NCBI GenBank assembly: GCA_018401755.1
Contig: JAGYKJ010000005.1
Span: 248,001 to 312,000, forward strand
Direction of reading: 5' to 3'
Length of the DNA: 64,000 nt
Source: Litorivicinus sp.
GTDB taxonomy: Bacteria > Pseudomonadota > Gammaproteobacteria > Pseudomonadales > Litorivicinaceae
The position numbers and the translations under genes are program-made. Positions 9,936 to 18,918 of the stretch are shown in pieces; within the stretch, counting starts at the first letter, position 1; each line of letters opens with the position of its first letter. Under the pieces are notes generated by a model, which saw nothing but the letters and a program-made list of their open reading frames with translations, ran no database searches and was not told the DNA's origin.

Positions 9936-10081
9936 CGTTGTGCACAGCACAACGCACGTTAACCGGCGAATGACGGGCACAGTGTGCACGTCACCAGAGG
10001 ACAAAGAAAGCCACGGACAGGCAGTTACTTTTGGAATGAAGCCGGCGTCTTGAACGTCGCCCGACACGCGTCTCGGGCGAC
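9936..10081 (+). other. Structured non-coding region before aceA (two strong inverted repeats)
   Basis: The 266 bases between the ArgO-like start and aceA hold no gene. Two perfect inverted repeats stand out. At 9936-9954, CGTTGTGC and GCACAACG flank ACA. At 10056-10081, GTCGCCCGA and TCGGGCGAC flank an eight-base loop. The left arm of the second hairpin can instead pair with GGCG at 10044-10047, so two alternative folds are possible. No run of T follows, so this is not a simple intrinsic terminator. The first repeat may be an operator and the second an mRNA leader structure. Confidence 0.45.
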
Positions 10082-10087
10082 ATAACT

Positions 10088-10109
10088 TCACCTGATGCAG
10101 AGGGGGTGA
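10088..10109 (+). promoter_or_regulatory. Possible RBS-masking hairpin of aceA
   Basis: TCACC (10088-10092) can pair with GGTGA (10105-10109), enclosing most of the AGAGGGGG ribosome binding site. The stem is only five pairs, so its effect alone may be modest. It contains the 12-mer ATGCAGAGGGGG (10095-10106), identical to 11474-11485 ahead of the next gene. Confidence 0.3.
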
Positions 10110-10114
10110 TACTC

Positions 10115-11425
10115 ATGGAAATGACACGCGAACAGCAGATCGCTGAAATTGAACAGGATTGGGCGACCAATCCACGTTGGCACGGGGTCACGCGGACTTA
10201 TTCGGCGGAGGACGTTGTTCGGTTGCGTGGCAGCCTGCAACCCGCCAATACACTGGCCGACCGAGGCGCCCGAAAGCTTTGGGACTTGGTCAATGGTGAT
10301 GCGAAAAAGGGCTATGTGAACTGCTTAGGTGCACTCACCGCAGGCCAGGCGATGCAGCAAGTCAAAGCGGGCATCGAAGCAATTTACCTGTCAGGTTGGC
10401 AGGTTGCGGCAGACAACAATTCAAGTCTGACAATGTATCCGGACCAATCCCTCTATGCGGTGAACTCAGTTCCAACCGTGGTCCAGCGAATCAACAATGC
10501 ATTCCGCCGTGCCGATCAAATTCAATGGAAGGCAGGAAAGAATCCAGGCGACGCCGACTGGGTGGATTATTTCGCGCCAATCGTGGCAGATGCTGAGGCT
10601 GGCTTTGGGGGTGTCCTGAATGCCTACGAACTGATGAAGTCAATGATTGAGGCAGGCGCGGCAGGTGTGCACTTTGAAGACCAACTGGCGTCTGTGAAGA
10701 AATGCGGCCATATGGGTGGCAAGGTCTTGGTTCCCACGCAAGAAGCGGTTCAGAAACTCATTGCTGCTCGCTTGGCGGCCGATGTGGCGGGGGTTCCGAC
10801 AGTGCTTTTAGCCCGGACGGACGCCAATGCCGCGGATCTTCTCACGAGCGACTGTGACCCCTATGACCAGCCATTTTGTCTGGGTGAGCGCACTGCCGAG
10901 GGGTTCTATCGTGTGCGCGCTGGCATTGACCAAGCCATCGCACGTGGACTCGCCTATGCACCCTATGCAGACATGCTGTGGTGTGAGACTGCAACACCAG
11001 ATCTCGAAGAGGCTCGGGTGTTTGCGGATGCTATTAAGGCGCAATATCCAGACCAACTACTGGCGTACAACTGCTCACCCTCGTTTAACTGGAAGAAGAA
11101 TCTGGATGATGCCACGATCGCGAAGTTCCAGGCGGAACTCTCCGCAATGGGCTACAAGTATCAATTCATTACCTTGGCGGGGATTCACAATATGTGGCAC
11201 AACATGTTTGAGTTGTCGTACAACTATGCACGCGGTGAAGGCATGAAACACTATGTGGAAATGGTGCAGCAGCCAGAATTCGCGGCAGCTGATCGTGGAT
11301 ACACCTTTGTCGCGCATCAGCAAGAAGTTGGGACTGGGTATTTTGATGACGTCACAACAGTGATTCAAGGTGGTCAATCCAGCGTCACCGCCTTAACCGG
11401 TTCAACCGAAGAAGAACAATTCTAA
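10115..11425 (+). CDS. aceA: Isocitrate lyase
   Basis: Cleaves isocitrate to glyoxylate and succinate, the first committed step of the glyoxylate bypass used for growth on acetate or fatty acids. The protein of about 436 residues has the catalytic KKCGH motif near residue 197, the WQVAADNN segment and [12 protein letters not shown]. The ATG at 10115 lies eight bases after AGAGGGGG; GTG 10106 and ATG 10121 are alternatives. Malate synthase is not in this window. The ribosome binding site lies in a twelve-base sequence repeated exactly before the next gene, and TCACC/GGTGA arms (10088-10109) could fold over it. Confidence 0.96.
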   Translation: MEMTREQQIAEIEQDWATNPRWHGVTRTYSAEDVVRLRGSLQPANTLADRGARKLWDLVNGDAKKGYVNCLGALTAGQAMQQVKAGIEAIYLSGWQVAADNNSSLTMYPDQSLYAVNSVPTVVQRINNAFRRADQIQWKAGKNPGDADWVDYFAPIVADAEAGFGGVLNAYELMKSMIEAGAAGVHFEDQLASVKKCGHMGGKVLVPTQEAVQKLIAARLAADVAGVPTVLLARTDANAADLLTSDCDPYDQPFCLGERTAEGFYRVRAGIDQAIARGLAYAPYADMLWCETATPDLEEARVFADAIKAQYPDQLLAYNCSPSFNWKKNLDDATIAKFQAELSAMGYKYQFITLAGIHNMWHNMFELSYNYARGEGMKHYVEMVQQPEFAAADRGYTFVAHQQEVGTGYFDDVTTVIQGGQSSVTALTGSTEEEQF

Positions 11426-11457
11426 GCGTCAATCGTCTGATTGCTTGAATTCCAACT

Positions 11458-11490
11458 GGTGTCCCGCACTCTAATGCAGAGGGGGACACC
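11458..11490 (+). promoter_or_regulatory. RBS-masking hairpin of the SUMF1-fold gene
   Basis: GGTGTCCC (11458-11465) is perfectly complementary to GGGACACC (11483-11490), which ends directly at the ATG. The right arm covers part of the AGAGGGGG ribosome binding site. An eight-pair GC-rich stem here should lower translation unless opened by a ribosome, RNA or protein. It also falls in the aceA to SUMF1-gene interval, so it may control the downstream part of one message. Confidence 0.5.
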
Positions 11491-12222
11491 ATGCGGAACG
11501 TACTGATTGCAACACTACTCTATTCACTCACTCACTCAGTCCTTGCCGACACCCAAGTGATTGATGATTTTTCGATCGATCGGACTGAAGTCACGGTCGG
11601 TGCGTTTCGGGAGTTTGTTGCCGCCACTGGATTTACCACTGCAGCAGAGCGCGCCGGAGGTGGCGAAGTCTATGCACTTGGATGGACCCAACAGCCAGGC
11701 TGGATTTGGTCGCATCCATTTGGTGAGCCGGCCGAGGATGACGAACCCGTTGTCCATGTGACCTTCCCAGAAGCACGTGCGTACTGTGCGTTCCGAGGAC
11801 AGCGGCTGCCCACCAACGCGGAATGGCAACGTGCCGCTTACACCGAATTCCGAGCAAACCCACCAGAACCCTTCCAAACTGGTCGCGCCTATCCCTACCC
11901 CACTGGTGACTTACCAACAGGTGCCAATTGTCTCAATGATTGCGGCATCACTCCTGCGATTGATCACAGCGCAAAACTGCGGCGTGGCGTCGGCCATGCA
12001 CCAGTCGGACGCACACCAGCCGGTGTCAACGGTCTCTACGATATGGGAGCCAATGTCTGGGAATGGGTCGATGGGGGGCAGGCAAACGCACGTGGTACGC
12101 GCGGTGGTTCATGGTGGTATGGACAAGAACGCATGCATCACACCGATCAGGCGACAAAGCCCGAAGATACCGCAGTGGTCTACATTGGATTTCGTTGCGC
12201 ACAATCTCTGGCGCCACAATAA
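11491..12222 (+). CDS. Exported SUMF1/formylglycine-enzyme-fold protein, no catalytic cysteines
   Basis: A 243-residue protein with a signal peptide (residues 1-19, ending SVLA) and the SUMF1/FGE-sulfatase fold: DDFSIDRTEVTVGAFREF, VVHVTFPEARAYCAFRGQRLP, TNAEWQRAAY, GANVWEWVDG and the terminal GFRCA. In genuine formylglycine-generating enzymes two catalytic cysteines follow the GGS motif; here the segment is GGSWWYGQERMHH with none. It is therefore unlikely to make formylglycine and may be a binding or structural relative. It follows aceA by 65 bases with a hairpin over its ribosome binding site. No sulfatase gene is nearby. Confidence 0.82.
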   Translation: MRNVLIATLLYSLTHSVLADTQVIDDFSIDRTEVTVGAFREFVAATGFTTAAERAGGGEVYALGWTQQPGWIWSHPFGEPAEDDEPVVHVTFPEARAYCAFRGQRLPTNAEWQRAAYTEFRANPPEPFQTGRAYPYPTGDLPTGANCLNDCGITPAIDHSAKLRRGVGHAPVGRTPAGVNGLYDMGANVWEWVDGGQANARGTRGGSWWYGQERMHHTDQATKPEDTAVVYIGFRCAQSLAPQ

Positions 12223-12232
12223 AACATTAAAC

Positions 12233-12289
12233 GGCGGTCTGAACTGAGACCGTCTGTGAAGCCGCCACAGTCGCTTGCGCGACCGTGGC
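12233..12289 (-). terminator. Double hairpin after the RhlE-type helicase gene
   Basis: Between the convergent SUMF1-fold and helicase genes. One stem pairs GCCAC-GTCGC (12264-12268, 12270-12274) with GCGAC-GTGGC (12279-12283, 12285-12289) around TTGC with a single mismatch. A second pairs CGGTCT (12235-12240) with AGACCG (12247-12252). Read on the minus strand, the second stem is followed by GTTTAATGTTTTATT, a fair U-rich tract, so it probably terminates helicase transcription. Confidence 0.55.
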
Positions 12290-12302
12290 CAGAATCATCA
12301 TG

Positions 12303-13952
12303 TTACTGAGGACGTGGGCGTCGACGTGGTGCGCTCGAGCCATCGCGTGCGCTGGCAACACCAGCGACACCCGGCTTGATCTCTGTCGGCGCCTTGCGCG
12401 CTCGTGATGGACGTGCTGCCCAATCTGTGGTGGTGCCCTCAGCGCGCGGTGGACGCGCATCAGACGGCCGTCTTGGCGCCTGACCGGTGCGAGCGGGCGC
12501 TGCGCCATCGCGATCCGGACGGGGTGCATACGGACGCGGTGCGCCATCACGCACAACCCGCTCTCCTCCCTCGCGACGAGCTGGTCGCGCGGCATCATCA
12601 CGATATGGACGACTGTCACGAGCTGGGCGATCTGTTCGCTCACCACGACGTTCGGTGCCCGCATCAGCACCATCGGCACGGCGGGGCGTACGCTCTGACT
12701 GCCGATATCCACTGGACTCGCCGGGACGATGTGATTTCGGACGCGGTGCGCCAGATCCCGACCGGCCACGCGCAGGTGGCTTACCTCCACGTGGGCGATC
12801 ACCACCACCGCCACCACCGGCACGGAACAGCGGCTCTGAGGGTTCAAAACCCGCCACGACAGTGGTGGTGAGTTCTTTTTTCAGCAAGCGGCTAATGTCC
12901 CGAAACAGATTGCGCTCATCCGCTGACACCAGGGATAAGGCAACGCCCGTTTCGCCAGCGCGACCCGTTCGTCCGATCCGGTGCATGTAGTCGTCGGCGA
13001 CCATCGGTAGCTCAAAGTTAATGACGTGCGGTAGCTTTTCAATATCCAATCCACGGGCCGCAACATCGGTCGCGACCATGACGCGGACTGCGCCACGCTT
13101 AAAGCGCTGCAATGCTTTCGTCCGCTGTGCCTGACTTTTATTCCCGTGCATCGCAACCGATGGCAATCCATCGATTTCCAGCTGTGTCGCAAGTCGCTCG
13201 GCGCCAAATTTCGTCTTCGTGAAGACAAGCACCTGTTGCCAGTTGTTCTGACCGATCAAATGGGTCAGCAACGCAGTCTTCCGTGTCCGGTCGACATGAA
13301 TGAATGATTGCTCAATCCGCGATGCTGTTTCTTGGCTATGGGCCACAGCCACTTCCACGGGTTGATTCAAGAACTGAGCCGCCAAGGCTTTGACTGGCGG
13401 ATTGTAGGTCGCCGAAAACATCAGGCTTTGACGATCCTTGCGGCATAGATCAATGATCTTTCGAATGTCGTGGACAAATCCCATGTCGAGCATGCGATCC
13501 GCTTCGTCGAGAACCACAATCTCAATCTTCGACAAATCAATAGTGCGCTGATTGACGTGATCCAATAACCGGCCTGGCGTGGCGATCACCACATCGATAC
13601 CTCGGCGTAATGCCTTGACCTGGGGGAAAAAGCCAACACCACCAAAGATCACTGTATGACGGATCCCCAACCCTTTGGAGTACGTTTGCACGCTCTGGGC
13701 AACCTGTGCAGCCAGCTCCCGAGTTGGAGCCAGAATCAGTGCTCGCGGTGTTTCTAGGGTTTTCGAAGCCAATAACCGTTGCAGCATGGGAAGTGCAAAG
13801 GCGGCTGTTTTACCAGTCCCGGTCTGAGCGCCCGCCAATACATCGCGTCCCTCAAGGACATGAGGAATGGCTTCAGCCTGAACGGGGGTGGCATCGGTGT
13901 AACCTGTATTCGTGACGAGTTCGGGCAACAAGCCCAAGTCTTGAAAGCGCAT
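12303..13952 (-). CDS. rhlE: DEAD-box RNA helicase, RhlE type, with long arginine-rich tail
   Basis: An ATP-dependent RNA helicase for ribosome assembly or RNA turnover. The 549 residues include a Q-motif region at the start (FQDLGL, TPVQAEAIP), motif I AQTGTGKT, Ia PTRELAAQ, II VLDEADRMLDMGF, III SAT and VI HRIGRTGRAG. The helicase core ends near residue 370. From about residue 376 a 174-residue tail is almost wholly Arg, Pro, Gly, Ala and Asp, beginning with six glycines, typical of a disordered RNA-binding tail but long. The GC-rich tail creates long meaningless open frames on other strands. A perfect GCCAAGC-ATT-GCTTGGC repeat lies 15 bases before the start codon. Confidence 0.9.
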   Translation of the reverse strand: MRFQDLGLLPELVTNTGYTDATPVQAEAIPHVLEGRDVLAGAQTGTGKTAAFALPMLQRLLASKTLETPRALILAPTRELAAQVAQSVQTYSKGLGIRHTVIFGGVGFFPQVKALRRGIDVVIATPGRLLDHVNQRTIDLSKIEIVVLDEADRMLDMGFVHDIRKIIDLCRKDRQSLMFSATYNPPVKALAAQFLNQPVEVAVAHSQETASRIEQSFIHVDRTRKTALLTHLIGQNNWQQVLVFTKTKFGAERLATQLEIDGLPSVAMHGNKSQAQRTKALQRFKRGAVRVMVATDVAARGLDIEKLPHVINFELPMVADDYMHRIGRTGRAGETGVALSLVSADERNLFRDISRLLKKELTTTVVAGFEPSEPLFRAGGGGGGDRPRGGKPPARGRSGSGAPRPKSHRPGESSGYRQSERTPRRADGADAGTERRGERTDRPARDSRPYRDDAARPARREGGERVVRDGAPRPYAPRPDRDGAAPARTGQAPRRPSDARPPRAEGTTTDWAARPSRARKAPTEIKPGVAGVASARDGSSAPRRRPRPQ

Positions 13953-13966
13953 CTTTCTTCCTAAAC

Positions 13967-13983
13967 GCCAAGCATTGCTTGGC
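13967..13983 (-). promoter_or_regulatory. Palindrome in the rhlE leader
   Basis: Seven-base perfect arms GCCAAGC and GCTTGGC around ATT, 15 bases upstream of the helicase start, with GGAAG as ribosome binding site between. It may be a 5-prime UTR hairpin or an operator. The remaining sequence from 13984 to 14112 holds nothing I recognise. Confidence 0.35.
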
Positions 13984-14112
13984 TGTAAGCGAGTCCATCG
14001 TCGATTCAGATTAGTTTCTGATACTCAACGCTGGACTGCGCAATGCGCTGAGAGGCGGGCACCATACTGGGTCACTCTAACCAATGCAAACTTTATTCGC
14101 TGCTTTGCACCA

Positions 14113-15822
14113 TTAGGCAGTCCCTGAGACCGTGCGTATCGCCATGGCACGTTGTTGCGCGTCTGCAAGCACATCTCGCCGTCCCAAGATCCAATTCAGA
14201 CGCACTTCGGCACGGGAATCCCCCCAAATCAAACATTGGTCACCCATCTGGAGCCCGAAGCCCTCTCCTGGAAAGGGCACAATATCGCCATTAAAACGCA
14301 CGACCAATAGGCATAATGCCGGCAAGGGCGACCCATCCGGATCGACCAGCAGCTCGCACAGGGTCAGTGTGTGATCTGACATCCAGTCACAAGCGCCTGG
14401 CGCCATCGAGGGCGACAGCGTCACCGAGAAGTGCGTCATATGGGCGTCAGTGGGCAGTTGCTTCGCGCGAAGCCGACCGAGAATCCCTTCCACAAGCGGC
14501 TCAGGCATGCTCTCTAATTGCACTAAAAACTGGTGCAATAGAGGCGACCGGATCCGTGCGTACATTTCTTGCGCGATGATGCGACCCAAACGCAGCACAA
14601 TATCGAAGGGCCCCGCAGTAAAAACCGGCTCACTGGTTGGACGATTCCGGCGAGCAACCATAAACAGTGCTGGATTCTCAGCCTGAGCGGTTAATACGAT
14701 GGATAGATTGTCTCCATCATCGGGGGTCGCCGCGATCACTCCTGCTGCCGTCGCGATAGCAGCCTCGCGCAGGGTCGTGGCCTCGGTACCAAGACCACGA
14801 ACCATCCCCGCCACGCCACCCATGCGCAATGGTTCTGGTGAAATCAAACGAAATGCCACATCGGCACGCCGAAAAGCGTCCACCAGAGTCTCTGCAAATC
14901 GTCCTGTTGAGCATAAAATCCAATGTCCCTTTGGAACAACAGGCGGCTCAGGGACATTCCGGATTTCGGGGTCGACCAACTGCTGGTAGAGCGCGTATGC
15001 CGCCGGGCGCGTGATCAGTTGCACCATTTCTCGCGCCATAATGCGATAGGGATCAATCACCACTTCAACATCAAAGCTCAGTAGATTGCGGGTGGTTGAA
15101 TCGCGCTCAGAACGTGAATAGACAGGGACACGAGACGCCAAAATGCGGGCATTGGTCGCAATCGTTAAATTGATCTGATCGTGATCGGTCATTGCCAGCA
15201 CCCCTCGACACAAGGGGTGTTTAACGCCGGCATCGACGAGTACCTGTGGCTCGCCTGCATCACCCTTTAGCACATCGATCTCGTAGGGTAATTCCGACAT
15301 TCGAGCGGTATCGACACGGCCCTGATCACCATCAATCACCACGCACCGAATCCCATGCTCTGCCAAAAATCGCACCAGTTCAGATCCCGCACCGCCATAG
15401 CCGCAGACGATCCAAAATGGAACCTTTAACGAGTGAATCCGGGTCACGAACCGACGATGGTTTCTGAGTTGCTTGAATGCAGGGTCCGACAACACCGACA
15501 ACACCGAGCCAATGGCATACAACCACGCAATCACCGATGCATAGAGGACAAACAACATCCACATCCGTTGGGCATCTGTAAATGCGTAAGGAATCTCACC
15601 AAAACCAATGGTGCTTCCGGTGTAGCTCACAATGTAAAACGCGTGCAAAAAGCTCAGACGCCAGACTTGGCCCTGATCATCCTCACCCGGAATCAATACG
15701 AGCCCCAAGACACTGACTGCGTAGACAAGGATGAGCACCACCAGAGGGGTCCTCAACTCAACCAACAACAGCCAGATCGGTGTGGCCGTCTTCTGTGCGG
15801 GGCTTCGCTCGTGTGCGGACAT
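14113..15822 (-). CDS. Two-TM potassium channel with two RCK/TrkA-N domains
   Basis: A 569-residue ion channel subunit: TM1 at about 27-45, a pore loop with selectivity filter STIGFGEIP (71-75 TIGFG in place of the usual TVGYG), TM2 at about 88-110, then two nucleotide-binding RCK domains. The first begins PFWIVCGYGGAGSELV near 136, the second HWILCSTGRFAETLV near 297, and a TrkA-C-like end follows. Such channels let potassium or sodium cross under control of bound nucleotide or ions. The gene starts two bases after the DUF6394 stop, so the two are translated together. The filter variant leaves ion selectivity uncertain. Confidence 0.85.
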   Translation of the reverse strand: MSAHERSPAQKTATPIWLLLVELRTPLVVLILVYAVSVLGLVLIPGEDDQGQVWRLSFLHAFYIVSYTGSTIGFGEIPYAFTDAQRMWMLFVLYASVIAWLYAIGSVLSVLSDPAFKQLRNHRRFVTRIHSLKVPFWIVCGYGGAGSELVRFLAEHGIRCVVIDGDQGRVDTARMSELPYEIDVLKGDAGEPQVLVDAGVKHPLCRGVLAMTDHDQINLTIATNARILASRVPVYSRSERDSTTRNLLSFDVEVVIDPYRIMAREMVQLITRPAAYALYQQLVDPEIRNVPEPPVVPKGHWILCSTGRFAETLVDAFRRADVAFRLISPEPLRMGGVAGMVRGLGTEATTLREAAIATAAGVIAATPDDGDNLSIVLTAQAENPALFMVARRNRPTSEPVFTAGPFDIVLRLGRIIAQEMYARIRSPLLHQFLVQLESMPEPLVEGILGRLRAKQLPTDAHMTHFSVTLSPSMAPGACDWMSDHTLTLCELLVDPDGSPLPALCLLVVRFNGDIVPFPGEGFGLQMGDQCLIWGDSRAEVRLNWILGRRDVLADAQQRAMAIRTVSGTA

Positions 15823-15824
15823 TC

Positions 15825-16205
15825 CTACCGCTTCAGTTGAATTGTTTCGGACAAGAGCAGAATCACGCTGGTGACATTGGCAAGCATCGCGCCACCGGCT
15901 AAGGACACAATACTCGCCATCATTGCCGGACTGACTTCACCCAATACCTGACTACTGTAAGCCCATATCAGTGCGGCAATAATCAGTTGTAAATCGGCGA
16001 CCAAACTGGTTGCCAACAACACCGCGCCAATGTGTGAGCGATCGCCAATCTTTAGCACAGTCGCCACAAGCGATACGACCAGTGCGAGAAAAAACTCAAA
16101 CGGACTGTGGTGATCAGGATTATCAATCTCACCCCAAAAAAACCCAAAATTGAGTGTCAGAGCAAGGACAATGAAAAAGGCAAACCAAACGCGTTGTGTA
16201 TTCAT
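15825..16205 (-). CDS. DUF6394 family membrane protein
   Basis: A 126-residue protein with four hydrophobic helices (VWFAFFIVLALTLNFGFFWG; PFEFFLALVVSLVATVL; AVLLATSLVADLQLIIAAL; SIVSLAGGAMLANVTSVILL). The segments IDNPDHHSPFEFF and KIGDRSHIGAVLLATSLVADL match what I recall of DUF6394, a family without known function. It ends two bases before the channel gene. This tight pairing suggests an accessory subunit of the channel, which is inference. A strong hairpin separates it from mdh upstream. Confidence 0.72.
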   Translation of the reverse strand: MNTQRVWFAFFIVLALTLNFGFFWGEIDNPDHHSPFEFFLALVVSLVATVLKIGDRSHIGAVLLATSLVADLQLIIAALIWAYSSQVLGEVSPAMMASIVSLAGGAMLANVTSVILLLSETIQLKR

Positions 16206-16218
16206 CTCGGGGCGTTCT

Positions 16219-16246
16219 CCAGGAAGGGGGTCAAACCCCGTCCTGG
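16219..16246 (-). other. Strong hairpin between mdh and the DUF6394 gene
   Basis: CCAGGA and GGGG (16219-16224, 16226-16229) pair with CCCC and TCCTGG (16236-16239, 16241-16246) with one A-G mismatch. No T run follows, so it is more likely an RNA-processing or stability element, or a partial mask of the GGAG before DUF6394, than a full terminator. Confidence 0.45.
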
Positions 16247-16259
16247 GTATCCTCGCCGA

Positions 16260-17282
16260 TTATGCGGTCGGATGCGACACCTGCTCGAGAGCAGCCGCTG
16301 TTTCAGAGGGCAATAGATCGGCAATTGCATCACGCTCGCTGACGAGTTCATCGTGGGTCGCGTCCATCTTCCCGCGCGAGAAATCAGAAACGTCGTAGCC
16401 CTGAACAACCCGATAATCACCACCCTCACAAATGACCGGGTAGCTATAAATGACCCCTGGAGCAATGCCGTATGATCCATCTGAGGGCACCGCCATCGAC
16501 ACAACCTGACCTGCCGTGCCCACAACCCAATCGCGCATGTGATCGATCGCCGCCTGAGCAGCAGATGCTGCTGACGACGCACCACGTGCATCAATAATCG
16601 CCGCACCTCGTTTCGCAACGGTTGGAATGTAATCATTTTCGTACCATGCACGATCAATCAGATCGAGTGCTGGACGACCACCAACCGTGGCACGGTGAAG
16701 GTCTGGGTATTGCGTCGGCGAGTGGTTACCCCAGATACAGACGTTTGCGACATCGGTCGGTTGCCCCTGTAAATGATGGGCCAAAATTCCAACCGCTCGG
16801 TTGTGATCCAAACGCGTCATCGCGGTAAATTGTCGTGGATTCAGACTCGGCGCATTGCGTGCTGCGATCAATGCATTGGTATTGGCAGGATTACCCACGA
16901 CAAGTACGCGCACATTTCGCGCCGCATGCGTATTCAATGCGTTTCCCTGCACCGAGAAAATCTTAGCGTTTTCTTTGAGCAAGTCCGCGCGCTCCATCCC
17001 AGGGCCACGCGGCCGAGCGCCAATTAAGAACACGATCTCCGCATCTTTAAAGCCACTTTCCGGATTGTCATGAGTGGTCACCCCATGCAACAGCGGGTAT
17101 GCACAGTCGATCAACTCCATGACCACTCCATTGAGCGCAGTCATCGCAGGTGGAATCTCCACCAACTGGAGGATCACAGGCTGATCTTTCCCCAATAGCT
17201 CGCCAGCAGCGATTTTGAACAAAATAGTGTAGCTAATGGCGCCAGCAGCACCAGTGACAGCAACGCGAACAGGGTGTTTCAT
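16260..17282 (-). CDS. mdh: Malate dehydrogenase (NAD, cytosolic-type)
   Basis: Interconverts malate and oxaloacetate in the TCA cycle. The 340-residue protein belongs to the group with the cytosolic-type signature: [21 protein letters not shown] at the NAD site, [15 protein letters not shown] as substrate loop, [18 protein letters not shown] with the catalytic Asp/Arg region, and [12 protein letters not shown] with the catalytic His. The glycine loop has Ala where most relatives have Gln (GAAGQI), a mild change. It is followed by the hairpin and channel genes and preceded at ten bases by the esterase gene on the same strand. Confidence 0.95.
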   Translation of the reverse strand: MKHPVRVAVTGAAGAISYTILFKIAAGELLGKDQPVILQLVEIPPAMTALNGVVMELIDCAYPLLHGVTTHDNPESGFKDAEIVFLIGARPRGPGMERADLLKENAKIFSVQGNALNTHAARNVRVLVVGNPANTNALIAARNAPSLNPRQFTAMTRLDHNRAVGILAHHLQGQPTDVANVCIWGNHSPTQYPDLHRATVGGRPALDLIDRAWYENDYIPTVAKRGAAIIDARGASSAASAAQAAIDHMRDWVVGTAGQVVSMAVPSDGSYGIAPGVIYSYPVICEGGDYRVVQGYDVSDFSRGKMDATHDELVSERDAIADLLPSETAAALEQVSHPTA

Positions 17283-17292
17283 TCCGGACTCC

Positions 17293-17964
17293 TTATCGGG
17301 AATTATCGTGTAAACGCTTCGTCATCCATTGGCCGATGACCGCAAGTTGTTCTGGGACCACGCTATGTGGCATCGCAAACGCCTGAAATTCAGTGGCATA
17401 TCCCAAAGCCTCGAGGGACTCTTTGGCTGCCTCACCAAGCACAAATGGGACCACAGGGTCTTGTGTCCCATGATGGATTGCAATCGGCAATTCGGCGGGG
17501 GGTACTCCGGGCTGCAAGGACGTATCCTGTTCACCCACCCAATAGGTCGAGAGTGCCAAAATACCAGCGAGCGGAACCGCACTGCGGACCCCGGCGTAGA
17601 GCGCCACGGCCCCACCTTGACTGAATCCAACCAACACAATGCGGGTGCTCTCAATACCGTCTGCAATCTGTGCAGCAATGATCTGATCCACCCGCGTCGC
17701 CGAGCGACGAATGCCCGCTACATCAATTTTTCGGGCCAAGTCCATGGCGACAATGTCGTACCATGCAGGCATCGCCATACCACCGTTGACAGTGACGGGT
17801 TGGACCGGTGCATGCGGAAAGATAAATCGCGTCTGGGGCAGACCTGCAGCCCGAAGCATCGGCACAACAGGCGCGAAATCGTCTCCACTTGCACCCAGTC
17901 CATGGAGCCAAATCACCGCACTATCGGCAGGGCCTACTGGCTCAGAAACAATTGATTGATCCAT
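17293..17964 (-). CDS. Carboxylesterase/phospholipase-type alpha/beta hydrolase
   Basis: A 223-residue cytoplasmic esterase of the Abhydrolase_2 group. The oxyanion region is [14 protein letters not shown], the nucleophile elbow is [12 protein letters not shown], the acidic residue lies in [10 protein letters not shown] and the catalytic His in [13 protein letters not shown]. Relatives hydrolyse short-chain esters and lysophospholipids. It lies ten bases ahead of mdh on the same strand and is divergent from the acyltransferase gene; GGAAAAAAG precedes the ATG. Natural substrate unknown. Confidence 0.9.
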   Translation of the reverse strand: MDQSIVSEPVGPADSAVIWLHGLGASGDDFAPVVPMLRAAGLPQTRFIFPHAPVQPVTVNGGMAMPAWYDIVAMDLARKIDVAGIRRSATRVDQIIAAQIADGIESTRIVLVGFSQGGAVALYAGVRSAVPLAGILALSTYWVGEQDTSLQPGVPPAELPIAIHHGTQDPVVPFVLGEAAKESLEALGYATEFQAFAMPHSVVPEQLAVIGQWMTKRLHDNSR

Positions 17965-18039
17965 CTTTTTTCCGAATTCTTAAGGAAGCCATGAACGAGG
18001 TGCGCTATCGTACTGCGCAGTTCAATCACGGACTTTGTC

Positions 18040-18918
18040 ATGTCGAGTAGTTTACGCGCAATCGCACTCGCAGGTGCAACATTCGCCGGTGGGATTCTGA
18101 TCGTGGCCCTCTTGCCACTCAAACTGTTGCCGTGGACGCGTCATCTTGGATTTCGAGGCATCAGTTGGGTCGCCACCTCTTGGGCCGACTGGGTGCGTCG
18201 ATTCTTAAGGCGACTGCCGATTCACTGGACCATCGAGGGCGAGCAGCCCACACCAGATCACACGTATATGGTCCTCGCCAATCACCAGAGTTGGGTGGAT
18301 ATCTTAGCGGTCTTACTGGCCATGGGTGAAGGCTCACCGATGCCTCGCTTCTTTATGAAGTTTGAGCTGCTCTATGTCCCAATTATTGGGCTGGCTGCCT
18401 GGGGACTCGACTATCCAATCATGCGACGCTATTCGGCGGAAGCGATCAAAGCCAATCCGGCGCTCAAAACACGTGATCTGGATTACGCCCGTCGGGTCTT
18501 ATCGGCACATCCTGAAGCAGCCTGTGTGGTGGTTAACTTTGCGGAAGGAACTCGATTTTCTGACGCAAAACGACAATTGAATCGCTCGCCATATCAGCAC
18601 TTGTTAAAGCCGAAAGTGGGCGGGCCACAGTTGGCACTCGACTGCCTGAAAGATCGGATTCACGGTGTGGTCGATATCACCATCGACTATCCAAACGGAG
18701 CGCTCTCGCTTTGGAATCTTCTGGCTGGCAAGATTCCAGAAGGACACATCCATATCCGTATTCTGCCAGTGCCGGAAGCTTTCCAGAAAACCTTGACGGA
18801 GTTGGATGAGCTCAAAGCCTTTCGGCATTGGATTAATGGGCTGTGGGCGGACAAAGATGCCCGCCTCAGCACCTGGCGGCAAGGCTCAGCGATACACCGG
18901 GAAGGCATCACACAATGA
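18040..18918 (+). CDS. 1-acylglycerol-3-phosphate acyltransferase family (YihG-like)
   Basis: A 292-residue membrane-bound acyltransferase. The N-terminus has a membrane anchor ([19 protein letters not shown]). The catalytic NHxxxxD motif is ANHQSWVDI, followed by the phosphate-binding [15 protein letters not shown]. The overall form resembles E. coli YihG, a secondary lysophosphatidic acid acyltransferase that adjusts phospholipid acyl chains. The last 33 bases overlap the 3-prime end of glyA on the opposite strand. No other lipid gene is adjacent. Confidence 0.88.
   Translation: MSSSLRAIALAGATFAGGILIVALLPLKLLPWTRHLGFRGISWVATSWADWVRRFLRRLPIHWTIEGEQPTPDHTYMVLANHQSWVDILAVLLAMGEGSPMPRFFMKFELLYVPIIGLAAWGLDYPIMRRYSAEAIKANPALKTRDLDYARRVLSAHPEAACVVVNFAEGTRFSDAKRQLNRSPYQHLLKPKVGGPQLALDCLKDRIHGVVDITIDYPNGALSLWNLLAGKIPEGHIHIRILPVPEAFQKTLTELDELKAFRHWINGLWADKDARLSTWRQGSAIHREGITQ

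Noticed and set aside
12227-12847. 206-residue minus-strand frame overlapping the helicase 3-prime end
   Set aside because: Val/His/Arg-rich nonsense composition and it covers the terminator hairpins; a shadow of the helicase gene.
12404-12990. Long His- and Arg-rich open frames opposite or out of phase with the helicase tail
   Set aside because: They arise from the repetitive GC-rich code of the RhlE tail; none has a ribosome binding site or family resemblance.
17329-17955. 208-residue plus-strand frame inside the carboxylesterase gene
   Set aside because: Entirely antisense to a gene with a complete catalytic triad; composition not protein-like.
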